Part shown: positions 18,226-27,172 of the stretch, in pieces | Layout of the letters: each line of letters starts with the position of its first letter | Numbering within the stretch: position 1 is the stretch's first letter | Source: Alphaproteobacteria bacterium | GTDB lineage: Bacteria > Pseudomonadota > Alphaproteobacteria > SHVR01 | Assembly (NCBI GenBank): GCA_009694185.1 | Contig: SHVR01000001.1 | Span: 62,001 to 126,000, forward strand | DNA: 64,000 bases | Direction: 5' to 3' | Position numbers and translations under genes: made by a program | The notes under the pieces: model-generated | What the model was told of the DNA's origin: nothing | Database searches by the model: none | Seen by the model: only the letters and a program-made list of their open reading frames with translations

Positions 18226-20097
18226 ATGCGGCGCGACCGGGACCGTTATCGCCTCTTCACCCGCCGGGCGGCCATGCTCGGCGCCGGCAAGGTTGGGCTG
18301 TTCGGGCTGCTGGCCGCCCGCCTGTATTATTTGCAGGTGGTCGAGTCGGATCGCTACACGATGCTGGCCGAGGACAACCGGATCTCGGTGCGCCTGATGC
18401 CGCCCTCGCGCGGCGCGATCGTCGACCGGCATGGCGAGCTCTTGGCCCTCAATCAGCAGGCATTTCGCGTCCAGATCGTCCCCGAGCAGGCGCGCCGGCT
18501 GGAAGCCGTGTTGAACGCGCTCGGCGATGTCATTGAAGTGCCGGAGCACGAGATCGCGCGGGTGCTCAGGTCCGCTCGCCGCCAGCGGGCCTTCGTTCCG
18601 ATCACCGTGCGCGAGGGATTGAGTTTCGAGGAAGTCTCCAAGGTATCGCTGCACGCCCCCGAACTGCCGGGTGTCCAGATTGACGTGGCCCAGAGCCGCT
18701 TTTACCCGGCGGGCGGCGCGGCGGCCCATGTGCTGGGCTATGTGGGCGCCGTCGCCGAGGCGGATTTGACTGGCGAGCCGGTCTTGACACTGCCGGGCTT
18801 TCGTATCGGCAAGGCCGGGATCGAGCGCGCGCACGACTTGGCGCTCCGCGGTCGCGCCGGAACCAGCGAGGTCGAGGTCAATGCCGTCGGCCGCGTGGTG
18901 CGCGAGCTCTATCGTCGTGAAGGCGACGTCGGCCAAGAGCTGATGCTGTCGATCGACGCGGAATTACAGGCCTTCACGGCTGCCCGGTTCGGCGATCAGA
19001 CTGGCGCCGCCGTGGTGATGGACGTCCATACCGGGGAGGTGCTGACGCTGGTTTCCGCGCCCAGCTTCGATCCCAACCTGTTCAGCCAGGGAATCCGGGC
19101 CGAGGATTGGCGAGGCCTTATCAATCATCCCTATAAACCGCTGACCAACAAGGCGATCGCCGGCCAGTATTCGCCCGGCTCGACGTTCAAGATGGTGGTT
19201 GCCATGGCGGCGCTGGAATATGGCATCGCCACACCGAGCCAGACCTTCTCGTGCCGTGGCGATGTGGCGCTCGGCGAGGCGATATTCCATTGTTGGAAGA
19301 AGGGCGGGCACGGCACACTCGACATGCACGGCGGAATCCAACAGTCGTGCGATGTGTATTTTTACGAGCTGGCGCGCCGCGTCGGCGTCGAGCGGATCGC
19401 CCAGATGGCGTATCGGCTGGGCTTTGGCAACCCGCTCGACATCGAGCTGCCGGGCGAACAGCCGGGCATCGTGCCGACCAACGAATGGAAGAAGGCGCGC
19501 ATCGGCGTGTCCTGGCAGCTTGGCGAGACGCTGGTCGTGGGCATCGGGCAAGGCTATCTGCTGGCAACGCCGCTGCAGCTCGCCACCATGACGGCGCGCC
19601 TGGTGAATGGCGGCCGGGCGGTCACGCCGCGTCTCACGCGCCGCCTGGGCAGCGCCGCCAAAACAATGCCGGCGCCGGCCGAACTCGGCTTCCAGCGCGC
19701 GAACCTGGCCACGATCGAGCGGGCAATGGCGGCGGTCACGGGGCCGGGTGGTACGGCCTATCGCGCGCGCATCGAACTGGCGGGCATGGCCATGGGCGGC
19801 AAGACGGGCACGTCGCAAGTTCGCCGCATCTCCTTGGCGGAACGGCGAACCGGCGTCCGCAAGCACGAGGACCTGCCTCGCGAACAGCGCGACCATGCGC
19901 TCTTCGTCGGCTATGCGCCGATCGAGGCACCGCGCTATGCGGTCGCCGTCATCGCCGAGCATGGCGGTGGTGGCGCATCCGTCGCGGCGCCCATCGCGCG
20001 CGACGTGCTGATCGAGACCCAGCGGCGGGGCACCCTCCCGCGCGGTGGCACGCCTCAGGCAGCGGCCCCCGCGACGCGTCCAGGGGATCGAATTTAG
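18226..20097 (+). CDS. mrdA: Penicillin-binding protein 2 (elongation transpeptidase)
   Basis: A 623-residue bitopic protein: N-terminal helix (KVGLFGLLAARLYYLQVV), a pedestal domain (PPSRGAIVDRHGELLALNQ), and a class B transpeptidase domain with Ser319-Thr-Phe-Lys322 in SPGSTFKMVV, the second motif QSCD, and KTGTS at about 526-530. It cross-links new peptidoglycan during side-wall growth with RodA as glycosyltransferase. It starts one base after mreD and stops two bases before rodA. Confidence 0.95.
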   Translation: MRRDRDRYRLFTRRAAMLGAGKVGLFGLLAARLYYLQVVESDRYTMLAEDNRISVRLMPPSRGAIVDRHGELLALNQQAFRVQIVPEQARRLEAVLNALGDVIEVPEHEIARVLRSARRQRAFVPITVREGLSFEEVSKVSLHAPELPGVQIDVAQSRFYPAGGAAAHVLGYVGAVAEADLTGEPVLTLPGFRIGKAGIERAHDLALRGRAGTSEVEVNAVGRVVRELYRREGDVGQELMLSIDAELQAFTAARFGDQTGAAVVMDVHTGEVLTLVSAPSFDPNLFSQGIRAEDWRGLINHPYKPLTNKAIAGQYSPGSTFKMVVAMAALEYGIATPSQTFSCRGDVALGEAIFHCWKKGGHGTLDMHGGIQQSCDVYFYELARRVGVERIAQMAYRLGFGNPLDIELPGEQPGIVPTNEWKKARIGVSWQLGETLVVGIGQGYLLATPLQLATMTARLVNGGRAVTPRLTRRLGSAAKTMPAPAELGFQRANLATIERAMAAVTGPGGTAYRARIELAGMAMGGKTGTSQVRRISLAERRTGVRKHEDLPREQRDHALFVGYAPIEAPRYAVAVIAEHGGGGASVAAPIARDVLIETQRRGTLPRGGTPQAAAPATRPGDRI

Positions 20098-20099
20098 CC

Positions 20100-21248
20100 A
20101 TGAGCACGGCCTTCGATAATGCGCGCGCGAGCCGGGTCACGATTGCCGGCAAGCTGTTGCTGTTGAGTTGGCCGCTGGTGCTGTTGATCTCTCTGTTGTT
20201 CGCGATCGGCTTCGCGATGCTCTTTTCGGCGGCTGGCGGAAAGGTCGAACCCTGGGCCGGTCGCCAGGCAGTGCGTTTCGCAATCGGCCTTTGCCTTATG
20301 CTGGGCGTCGCGCTTGTCGACATTCGCTTTTGGTTCCGTCATGCCTACAGCTATTACGGCTTTGTTCTGCTTCTGCTCCTCGTGGTCGAGATCGCGGGTG
20401 ACATTGGCATGGGCGCCAGGCGCTGGATCGATTTCGGACCGGTCTCGCTGCAGCCCTCGGAGATGATGAAGGTCGGCATCGTGCTGGCGCTGGCGCGTTA
20501 CTTCCATGCCATGGACGAAGCACGGGCGAACCGCCTGCCCAGCCTCGTGCCACCGCTGGTGCTGATTGCCGTGCCCGCGGCGCTGATTGTTCGTCAACCC
20601 GATCTCGGCACAACCATTACCGTAGTCTTGTGCGGGACGGCCATGCTTTTCCTGGCCGGCGTCGCGATCTGGAAATTCGTGGTGGTGGGCCTCGCCGGCG
20701 CCGGTCTCGTTCCGGTGGTGTGGCAGTTTCTGCGCGAATATCAGCGGCAGCGGGTGTTGACCTTCCTCGATCCCAGCCGCGATCCCCTTGGCGCCGGCTA
20801 CCACATCACCCAGTCGAAGATCGCCCTTGGCTCCGGGGGCATCGCCGGCAAGGGGTTTCTCGATGGCACGCAGTCGCATTTGAACTTCCTGCCGGAGAAG
20901 CAGACCGATTTCATCTTTACCATGCTGGCCGAGGAATTCGGTCTGATCGGAAGCCTCACGCTGCTGATGCTGTTTCTCGTGGTCATATTCTATGCCCTGT
21001 TGATCGCGCTCCGGAGCCGTAACCAGTTTGGCCGGCTCTATGCCGCGGGCTTTGCCGCGACCCTGTTCATCTATGTCTTCATCAACACGGCCATGGTGAT
21101 GGGCCTGCTGCCGGTGGTGGGCGTGCCGCTGCCGTTTATCTCTTTTGGCGGTACCCATTTGTGGACGGTCTTGTTCGGTTTCGGCCTGCTGCTCAGTGTC
21201 TCGATTCACCGCCACACCGAGATCGGTCGTCTCGGATACGCGGATTGA
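20100..21248 (+). CDS. rodA: RodA, SEDS-family peptidoglycan glycosyltransferase
   Basis: A 382-residue protein with about ten membrane helices. Family landmarks are ARRWIDFGPVSLQPSEMMK, RQPDLGTTITVVLCG, and the conserved loop GYHITQSKIALGSGGIAGKG followed by LPEKQTDFIFTMLAEEFG and VGVPLPFISFGG. RodA polymerises lipid II with PBP2 in the elongasome. ATG 20100 is two bases beyond the mrdA stop; longer open extension upstream reads through mrdA in another frame. Its TGA shares one base with the next ATG (TGATG). Confidence 0.95.
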   Translation: MSTAFDNARASRVTIAGKLLLLSWPLVLLISLLFAIGFAMLFSAAGGKVEPWAGRQAVRFAIGLCLMLGVALVDIRFWFRHAYSYYGFVLLLLLVVEIAGDIGMGARRWIDFGPVSLQPSEMMKVGIVLALARYFHAMDEARANRLPSLVPPLVLIAVPAALIVRQPDLGTTITVVLCGTAMLFLAGVAIWKFVVVGLAGAGLVPVVWQFLREYQRQRVLTFLDPSRDPLGAGYHITQSKIALGSGGIAGKGFLDGTQSHLNFLPEKQTDFIFTMLAEEFGLIGSLTLLMLFLVVIFYALLIALRSRNQFGRLYAAGFAATLFIYVFINTAMVMGLLPVVGVPLPFISFGGTHLWTVLFGFGLLLSVSIHRHTEIGRLGYAD

Positions 21249-22645
21249 TGGGGCGGCTGTCGGTGACACGGATCCATGGCACGGCGGTTGCCTTCGAGGG
21301 CATGGGCGTTCTCCTCCGGGGCGCCTCCGGCAGCGGCAAGTCCGATCTCGCCTTGCGTCTCGTCGAGGCGGGGGCCGTGCTCGTGGCGGACGACCAGGTG
21401 GAGATCGAATGCCAGGCCGGGCGCCTGGTGGCCTCGCCGCCCCCGACCATCGCCGGACGCCTGGAGGTTCGCGGCATCGGTATCGTGCCGATCGACCATC
21501 GGCCGTCGGCGGCAATCCGGCTCGTGGTGGACCTGGTGTCGCCGGAGGAGGTCGAGCGCCTGCCCATGGCGAAGCGTGTGGACATTGCCGGCGTGAGCCT
21601 GCCCGCTGTTGCGATGGCACCGTTCGAGGCCGCGGCGGTCGCCAAGGTTCGTCTTGCGCTCCGTCGGGCAGCTGCCGATAGTGCCGCCTCCAGCGACGAG
21701 ATCGCCGATCATTTGTCTGGTTCAGCCAACATTCGGCCGGATATGGCGGCGCTGCGGCGCGCCGTCGTGCTGGTCACGGGTCTGTCGGGTGCCGGCAAGA
21801 CAACCGCGCTCAAGGCGTTCGAGGATATGGGGCACGAAACCGTCGACAATCTGCCGGTCTCGCTGCTCGGCGCCCTGGTCTTGGCCGAGGCGCCGCCCGA
21901 TCGGCCGCTCGCCATCGGCATCGACGTCCGCACGCGCGATTTCGACGTGGCGGCCATCCGGCGCGAGATCGATCGCCTGGGATCGGAAGCCGGCGCCGAC
22001 GTGCATTTGTTGTTCCTGGATTGCGACGACGACGTGCTGGCGCGCCGCTACACCGAGACCCGCCGGCGCCATCCGCTCGCCCCGGACAGGCCGCTCATGG
22101 ACGGTATTCGGCGCGAACGACACCTGATTGCCGCACTGCGCGACCGGGCCGATACGGTGATCGACACCACCAGCCTGACGCCCGGCGACATGCGGGGGCG
22201 GCTGGAGGCCTTGCTCGATCCCAGTCTGCGCCCACGGCTGGTGGTTCTCGTGACGTCGTTCGCCTATCGGCACGGCTTGCCCCGGGACGCCGATCTGGTG
22301 TTCGACGTCCGCTTCCTCGCCAATCCCCATTACGACCCCGCGCTCCGGCCCTTGAGCGGGCAGGAGCCCGCCGTTCGCCGGCATATCGAGCGCGACCCGA
22401 ATTTTCGCCCCTTTATCGACCATCTTGAAGCGTTGCTGGGATTCCTGTTGCCGCGTTATGCCGGCGAGGGCAAGAGCTACTTGACCATCGCCTTCGGCTG
22501 CACCGGCGGTCGGCACCGATCGGTGGCGCTGGCGGAGATGGTTGTCCAATGGCTCGCCCTCAGCGGCGAGCGCGTCAGCGTTTTCCATCGCGACATCGAC
22601 CGTACCGCCAATTCCGGCCCCGCGTCGCATCAGGAGCGTTCATGA
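21248..22645 (+). CDS. hprK-rapZ: HPr kinase/phosphorylase fused to RapZ
   Basis: One uninterrupted 465-residue frame holds two proteins that are normally separate. Residues 1-145 match the short alphaproteobacterial HprK: Walker A RGASGSGKSDLALR (residues 24-37) and LEVRGIGIVPID. After a linker at about 146-165, residues 166-465 match RapZ: Walker A GLSGAGKT (178-185), VDNLPVSLL, a Walker-B-like LLFLDCDDDVLARRY, and the C-terminal signature FGCTGGRHRSVAL. HprK phosphorylates HPr on serine; RapZ controls amino-sugar synthesis through RNA in enterobacteria. An internal ATG at 21743 could start free RapZ, but no clear ribosome-binding site precedes it. The start overlaps the rodA stop by one base. 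Confidence 0.92.
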   Translation: MGRLSVTRIHGTAVAFEGMGVLLRGASGSGKSDLALRLVEAGAVLVADDQVEIECQAGRLVASPPPTIAGRLEVRGIGIVPIDHRPSAAIRLVVDLVSPEEVERLPMAKRVDIAGVSLPAVAMAPFEAAAVAKVRLALRRAAADSAASSDEIADHLSGSANIRPDMAALRRAVVLVTGLSGAGKTTALKAFEDMGHETVDNLPVSLLGALVLAEAPPDRPLAIGIDVRTRDFDVAAIRREIDRLGSEAGADVHLLFLDCDDDVLARRYTETRRRHPLAPDRPLMDGIRRERHLIAALRDRADTVIDTTSLTPGDMRGRLEALLDPSLRPRLVVLVTSFAYRHGLPRDADLVFDVRFLANPHYDPALRPLSGQEPAVRRHIERDPNFRPFIDHLEALLGFLLPRYAGEGKSYLTIAFGCTGGRHRSVALAEMVVQWLALSGERVSVFHRDIDRTANSGPASHQERS

Positions 22646-23046
22646 TCGGCCTTGTTCTGGTGACCCACGGCCGGCTCGCGGCCGAACTCCTCGCGGCGGT
22701 CGAGCATGTGGTTGGGCCGCAGCCGCGGACGGCAGCCATCTGCATCGGTCCGGACGACGATATGGAGGCCCGCCGCCAGGAAATCGTCGACTCGGTCGCG
22801 GCCGTCGATGACGGCGGCGGCGTCGTTGTCATGACCGATATGTTCGGCGGCACACCCTCAAATCTCGCCATCTCGGTCCTGGCGGTGGGCCGGATCGAAG
22901 TGATCGCCGGGGTCAATCTGCCGATGCTGGTCAAGTTCGCCCGGGTGCGCAACCAGTCGGTCACGGCGGCGGTGCAAGCGGCCGAGGACGCGGGTCGCAA
23001 ATATATCCAGGTGGCGTCGCGGTTGCTGGCCGAAGAGAAGTCATGA
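22642..23046 (+). CDS. PTS EIIA component, mannose-family type
   Basis: A 134-residue protein beginning MIGLVLVTHGRLAAELL, where His9 is the expected phosphorylated residue, with the family loop VVVMTDMFGGTPSNLA and GVNLPMLVKF. In alphaproteobacteria such single-domain EIIA(Man) proteins belong to regulatory rather than transport PTS chains. CAGGAG precedes the ATG, which overlaps the upstream stop by four bases; its own stop overlaps ptsH by four bases. Confidence 0.92.
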   Translation: MIGLVLVTHGRLAAELLAAVEHVVGPQPRTAAICIGPDDDMEARRQEIVDSVAAVDDGGGVVVMTDMFGGTPSNLAISVLAVGRIEVIAGVNLPMLVKFARVRNQSVTAAVQAAEDAGRKYIQVASRLLAEEKS

Positions 23047-23330
23047 ACGAGCCACCGGCGGATGTCGTTACCCGCCGCCTGACCGTGCTGAACAAGCGGG
23101 GATTGCATGCCCGTCCCGCCGCCAAATTTGTCAAGCTCGCCGAACAGTTCGCCTCGTCCATTACGGTGACATATCAGGGTACGACCGTGTCGGGGCTCTC
23201 GATCATGGGTCTCTTGATGCTGGCGGCACCCCATGGCGGCGAGATCGATGTCTCGGCCGATGGGCCCGATGCCGACCTGGCCATGGCCGCCATCGGCAAG
23301 CTCATTGCCGAGCGTTTCGGCGAGGCGTGA
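23043..23330 (+). CDS. ptsH: HPr phosphocarrier protein
   Basis: A 95-residue HPr. His22 in NKRGLHARPAAKFVKLAE is the PEP-dependent phosphorylation site, and Ser53 in VSGLSIMGLLML is the site expected to be phosphorylated by HPr kinase, here encoded two genes upstream. No EI (ptsI/ptsP) is in the window, so the phosphate source is encoded elsewhere. The ATG overlaps the EIIA stop (ATGA). It is the last gene of the run that starts at mreB and converges with the Rieske gene eight bases away. Confidence 0.95.
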   Translation: MNEPPADVVTRRLTVLNKRGLHARPAAKFVKLAEQFASSITVTYQGTTVSGLSIMGLLMLAAPHGGEIDVSADGPDADLAMAAIGKLIAERFGEA

Positions 23331-23338
23331 CAACAGTT

Positions 23339-23752
23339 CTAAAGGTCGACCACGATGTAATGCTGGTCGACCGTCACCGACACGGTGTCGGCGACGAAAG
23401 GACCCTTGGCCAAGGTCTCGCCGGGCTCGACGCTCACGGCGTAGCTGCGCACGCGCACATTGTCGGGATCGCACCATGACTGGCCGGTGCGGATGTCGAA
23501 CTCCCAGCCATGCCACGGACAGCGCAGCATCTCGCCCGGCCGCGTGAGACGATACTGGCCCGGTGCCGCGGCCTCCATGCGGCCATGAATGCGGCCGCGA
23601 CAGAGGGGTGCGCCCCCGTGCGGGCAGCGATTGATCAGGCCATAGAACTGGCTGGCCACGTTGAAGATGCCGATCTCGCGCCCGGCCACCGTCACGATCT
23701 TGCAGGTGCCGGGCGCGATCTCGTCGAGCGTGGCGACGACATGTCGGGCCAT
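23339..23752 (-). CDS. Rieske 2Fe-2S domain protein
   Basis: A 137-residue single-domain Rieske protein. The cluster ligands are in NRCPHGGAPLC (Cys, His) and LRCPWHGWEFDI (Cys, His). No signal peptide or oxygenase domain is seen, so it is probably a soluble ferredoxin-like electron carrier for an oxygenase. ATG 23752 is used; a TTG at 23764 is an alternative. It starts five bases after the stop of the upstream amidohydrolase gene, pointing to a single operon with the two amidohydrolases. Confidence 0.85.
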   Translation of the reverse strand: MARHVVATLDEIAPGTCKIVTVAGREIGIFNVASQFYGLINRCPHGGAPLCRGRIHGRMEAAAPGQYRLTRPGEMLRCPWHGWEFDIRTGQSWCDPDNVRVRSYAVSVEPGETLAKGPFVADTVSVTVDQHYIVVDL

Positions 23753-23756
23753 CGTT

Positions 23757-24869
23757 TCAAGCAAAACCGTAAAGGGCCCGTGCGTTGTCGCGGAACAGCA
23801 TCCGTTTCTTGTCCGCCGGCAGGTTGACCTTGATGGCGAAACGCGGGTCGTCCTGATCCCAGTGCGGATAGTCGGTCGAGAACATGACTTGGTCCCAACC
23901 GATCCACTCGAAGGTGTGCATGAGGTCTTGCGGCCGCTCCGGCTCCTCGATCGGCTGGGTGGTGACCCAGATATGTTCGTGGATATATTCCGAGGGCGGG
24001 CGCTTCACATGCGGCACCTCGGCGCGGAGGCGCTCCCAGTGCTTGTCGAGGCGCCAGGTGAGGGCGGGCAGCCAGGCAAAGCCGCCCTCGACCAGCACCA
24101 CCTTAAGCGTGGGCACATGCTCGAAGACGCCTTCGATGACGAGGCTGGTGACCAGCGCCTCCATGCTCTGCACATAGGAGGGATGTTCCTCGTGATAGAA
24201 GGAGGGCCAGCCGCTGCCCGTCGATGCATGGCCGCTGCTGCCGCCGAGATGCAAGGCGACCGGAAATCCGTTCGCCGCCGCCGCCTCGAAAATAGGCCAG
24301 TAGCGACGCCGACCCAAGGGCTCCAGGCCGCGCGGCGGAAGCTGAACTTGGGCGAAGCGCCGGTCGCCGGCCCGGTGCTCGATTTCGGCAATGGCCGCCG
24401 CCGGGTCCTCGGCGGTCACTTGGATCGAGCCTCTGAGGCGCGGCTCGGGGTCGCTCCAGCAATGCGCCATCCAGTCATTGACGGCCCGCGCCATGGCCAC
24501 GCCGAACTCCACATTGCGCTCGTCGGACGCGCGGCCCAAGAGGGGGAGCATGATGCCGCCGGTCACACCGAACTGGTCGAGCAACTGCTCCCGCATGAAG
24601 GCGAGGTCGGAACCGGGTACGCCGCCACCGGGCGGCCAGCCATCGAGGCGCATGCCATTGGCGGGCGACATGCGCGGGTAGGCGGCGGTGTAGGCGAGAC
24701 CCTGGCGGCCGCGGCTGCCGATGGTGCGGCGATGCTCGCGCCAGCGCGCCGACAAGAACGGGTCAAGCTCGCCGGGCGCCTTCATATAGGGGTGGATGTC
24801 GCAATCGACGAAGCCGAGCTTGGTCTCAATGCTGGCTTCCGGGGCACGCTCCACAACCATGCTCGTCAT
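23757..24869 (-). CDS. Amidohydrolase-family (ACMSD-like) metal-dependent hydrolase or decarboxylase
   Basis: A 370-residue TIM-barrel protein of the amidohydrolase-2 branch. Metal-ligand motifs are FVDCDIHPYMK near the N-terminus (Asp-x-His), FPVALHLGG in the middle, and MFSTDYPHWDQDDP near the end. Family members hydrolyse or decarboxylate aromatic and dicarboxylic acids. ATG 24869 is set by AAGGAG eight bases upstream. It overlaps the start-side neighbour by four bases (ATGA) and is a paralogue of it, so the pair may form a hetero-oligomer or act in sequence. Confidence 0.85.
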   Translation of the reverse strand: MTSMVVERAPEASIETKLGFVDCDIHPYMKAPGELDPFLSARWREHRRTIGSRGRQGLAYTAAYPRMSPANGMRLDGWPPGGGVPGSDLAFMREQLLDQFGVTGGIMLPLLGRASDERNVEFGVAMARAVNDWMAHCWSDPEPRLRGSIQVTAEDPAAAIAEIEHRAGDRRFAQVQLPPRGLEPLGRRRYWPIFEAAAANGFPVALHLGGSSGHASTGSGWPSFYHEEHPSYVQSMEALVTSLVIEGVFEHVPTLKVVLVEGGFAWLPALTWRLDKHWERLRAEVPHVKRPPSEYIHEHIWVTTQPIEEPERPQDLMHTFEWIGWDQVMFSTDYPHWDQDDPRFAIKVNLPADKKRMLFRDNARALYGFA

Positions 24870-25945
24870 CGCACAGGCTCCTTGCTGAGGCGCGAATAGG
24901 TTTTCAGGGGATTGTCGACCAAGAGCTTCCGCATCAGATGCGCCGGCATGCCGTCGGGGATGGCATCGGTGCCGTCGAAATGCCAATGCGGATAGTCGGT
25001 CGAGAACAGCAGCATTTCGTCCGAGCCGATCTGCTCGATGATGCGCTCGAGCTGGCGCTGCTCAGGTGGCTGGTCGAAGGGCTGAATGGTGAGCCGCACA
25101 TGCTCGCGGATATAGTCGGCGGGCGCGCGGTCGAGCCACGGCACCTCCGCCCTGATACCGCGCCAGGTCTTGTTGAGGCGCCAGAGATAGGCCGGCAGCC
25201 AGGTCACGCCCGATTCGAGCAACACGACGCGGAGACTCGGGAACTCGACGAACACGCCCTCGGCGACCAGGCTGCTGAGGGTCGTGGCGAAACCGGCGCT
25301 TTGGGCGACATAGTCCTCAAGCAGGTAGGAGGGCCAGCCGATCGAGGTGGGGGGGTGGCGATAGGCGCTGCCGGCATGGATGCCGATCGGCAGGTCGTGG
25401 CGCTGGGCGGCGCGATAGATCGGCCAGTTCGCGCGCCGGCCGAGCGGCATCTCGGCCATCGCCAGCATGAGCACCTGGACGAACCGCCGATCCTCGGCCT
25501 TGCGCTCGATCTCCTGGGCGGCAAGTTCCGGGCTGTGAATGGGCACGACGATCGAGGCGCGCAGCCTGGGGTCCCGGTCGAGCCATTCCGCCGCGATCCA
25601 GTCGTTGATCGCCCGGCAGAGTGCCGCCGAAAGGTCCTCGCTGAACATGATCTGGGCGCCGTGGATGACGTTCAGGATGGCGAAGCGCGTCCCGAACCCG
25701 TCGAGCGCCTGTTTGCGGAGAAGGCCCAAGTCGCTGCCGGGATCGCCCTTGGCCGGGCGCCAGTCCGGCCGGCCGCTGATCGGCGCGCCCGGCGGATAGT
25801 TGCTGGTGTTCAGATTGTCGTGGTCGAGGCCGCGCATGACGACATGCTCGCGCCAGTAATCGTCGAGATAGGGCAACAGCACATGGGTGCCCGGAAGGGC
25901 CGCATGGACGTCGCAATCGATGGCGCCGGCTGCTGGACTGGTCAC
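24866..25945 (-). CDS. Amidohydrolase-family (ACMSD-like) protein, paralogue of the next gene
   Basis: A 359-residue member of the same branch, with IDCDVHAALPG at the N-terminus, DLPIGIHAGSAYRHPPT in the middle and LLFSTDYPHWHFDGTD near the C-terminus. The layout mirrors its neighbour throughout (both carry a motif like LPAYLWRLNKTWRGIRAEVP), indicating tandem duplication followed by divergence. Reaction and substrate cannot be told from sequence. Its stop overlaps the downstream start by four bases. Confidence 0.85.
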   Translation of the reverse strand: MTSPAAGAIDCDVHAALPGTHVLLPYLDDYWREHVVMRGLDHDNLNTSNYPPGAPISGRPDWRPAKGDPGSDLGLLRKQALDGFGTRFAILNVIHGAQIMFSEDLSAALCRAINDWIAAEWLDRDPRLRASIVVPIHSPELAAQEIERKAEDRRFVQVLMLAMAEMPLGRRANWPIYRAAQRHDLPIGIHAGSAYRHPPTSIGWPSYLLEDYVAQSAGFATTLSSLVAEGVFVEFPSLRVVLLESGVTWLPAYLWRLNKTWRGIRAEVPWLDRAPADYIREHVRLTIQPFDQPPEQRQLERIIEQIGSDEMLLFSTDYPHWHFDGTDAIPDGMPAHLMRKLLVDNPLKTYSRLSKEPVR

Positions 25946-26098
25946 GAAGCCCTATCCTTGATCGGTTCCCAGGATAGGCGCGAATGGCTGGCTGAGCAAT
26001 GCGCGTGGCCGCTACGGAGCCGACCGCTGTCGCGCCGCCTCCCTATGTTTTCCCGGCCTATTCCGCCCTGCCCCCGCGTGCTATGTCTCGAGCCGCAT

Positions 26099-26122
26099 GG
26101 TGTGGTCCTAGGTGTGGTCCTA
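26099..26122. repeat. Tandem duplication of a 12-bp unit
   Basis: GGTGTGGTCCTA occurs twice in direct contact, 17 bases before the start of the frameshifted ABC binding-protein gene. It looks like a recent slippage duplication in the leader. Confidence 0.6.
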
Positions 26123-26138
26123 GGGCGAGGAGAGTGAC

Positions 26139-27090
26139 ATGAGGCGGCGCAAGTTCATCACGTTGGTTGGCGGCGCGACGCTTGCATTGCCGCTCGGGGC
26201 GCGCGCGCAGCAGCCCAAGCTGCCCCGCATTGGCGTCCTCATCCTTGCCAACACCGAGCCGTTCTGGGGCGAGTTCCGGGAAGGCCTGCGCCGGCATGGC
26301 TATATCGAGGGACAAAACATTCAATTCGAGTTTCGCTCGGCGGAGGGCAAGCCGGACCTTCTGCGTGGGCTGGCCGATGAACTCGTCCGGTTGAAGGTCG
26401 ACATCATCGTTGCGCTGTTTACGCCGGCCGTCACCACGGCAAGGCAGGCGACGAGCGAGATTCCGATCGTCATGATGGCGGGCGCCCCGGTCGAAACGGG
26501 TCTTATCTCCAGCCTGGCGCGGCCGGGCGGCAACATCACCGGATTGTCCGGTACGGGCCCGGAGCTCGGCGCAAAACTCCTCGAAATTACCCGCGACATG
26601 CTGCCGTCCACGCGTCGCGGTTCTGGCCAATGCGACCGATCCCTTTACCAAGCCGTTCCTCGAGCAGATCGAGCAGGGCGGCCGCACCCTGGGCATCGCA
26701 ATCCAGGCGATCCAGGTCCGCGGCGTGGCGGAGTTCGGCGCGGCGTTCGCCGCCATGGACAAGGAGCGGGCGGATGCCGTCATCGTGCAGCCGAGTCTAC
26801 AGCGCAAGGCTGCTCTCGATTGGGCGCTCAAATATCGCCTGCCGGCGGTCTCATTCATCCAGTCGTTTCCGAGCGAGGGAGGCCTGATGGCCTACGCCGC
26901 AAACCAAAACGACTTGTACCGGCGCGCGGCCTACTACATCGATCGGATTCTCAAGGGCGCGAAGCCCGCCGACCTGCCGGTGGAGCAGCCGACCAGGTAC
27001 GAGCTTGTTATCAATCTCAAGACCGCCAAGGCGCTCGGCATTACGATTCCAGAGTCCTTCCTGGCTCGCGCCGACGAGGTGATCGAATAA
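26139..27090 (+). pseudogene. ABC-type substrate-binding protein (TrpX/DUF534-like), frameshifted
   Basis: The protein begins with a Tat-like signal (MRRRKFITLVGGATLALPLG, then ARAQQ) and the family pattern PRIGVLILANTEPFWGEF, continuing well to about residue 157 (LLEITRDMLPS). At about position 26610 the homologous frame switches: the next frame reads RVAVLANATDPFTKPFLEQI and continues to IPESFLARADEVIE and TAA at 27090. A net two-base loss or one-base gain explains it. The joined product would be about 316 residues, normal for this periplasmic ligand-binding family. GAGGAGA precedes ATG 26139. No permease or ATPase genes are adjacent. The break may be real or a base-call error. Confidence 0.8.
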
Positions 27091-27172
27091 CTTCAGTCAT
27101 GTCGCTTGTTGGCCCATCGCGTCGGCCTGCCGGCCTCCCCGCAATGACAAAAAGGAGTTGTTCAACAGCCGG

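Noticed and set aside
19251-20099. A long N-terminal extension of RodA
   Set aside because: It reads through mrdA out of frame; RodA homology begins at 20100 with a start two bases after the mrdA stop.
23661-26137. Long plus-strand frames opposite the two amidohydrolase genes
   Set aside because: They mirror the real genes and show no recognisable domain, and their starts lack ribosome-binding sites.
27091-27172. Short GC-rich repeats and the palindrome GGCTATAGCC between the ABC gene and the nitroreductase
   Set aside because: The palindrome is short and includes the stop codon; without a second copy or a T-run no repeat element or terminator can be claimed.
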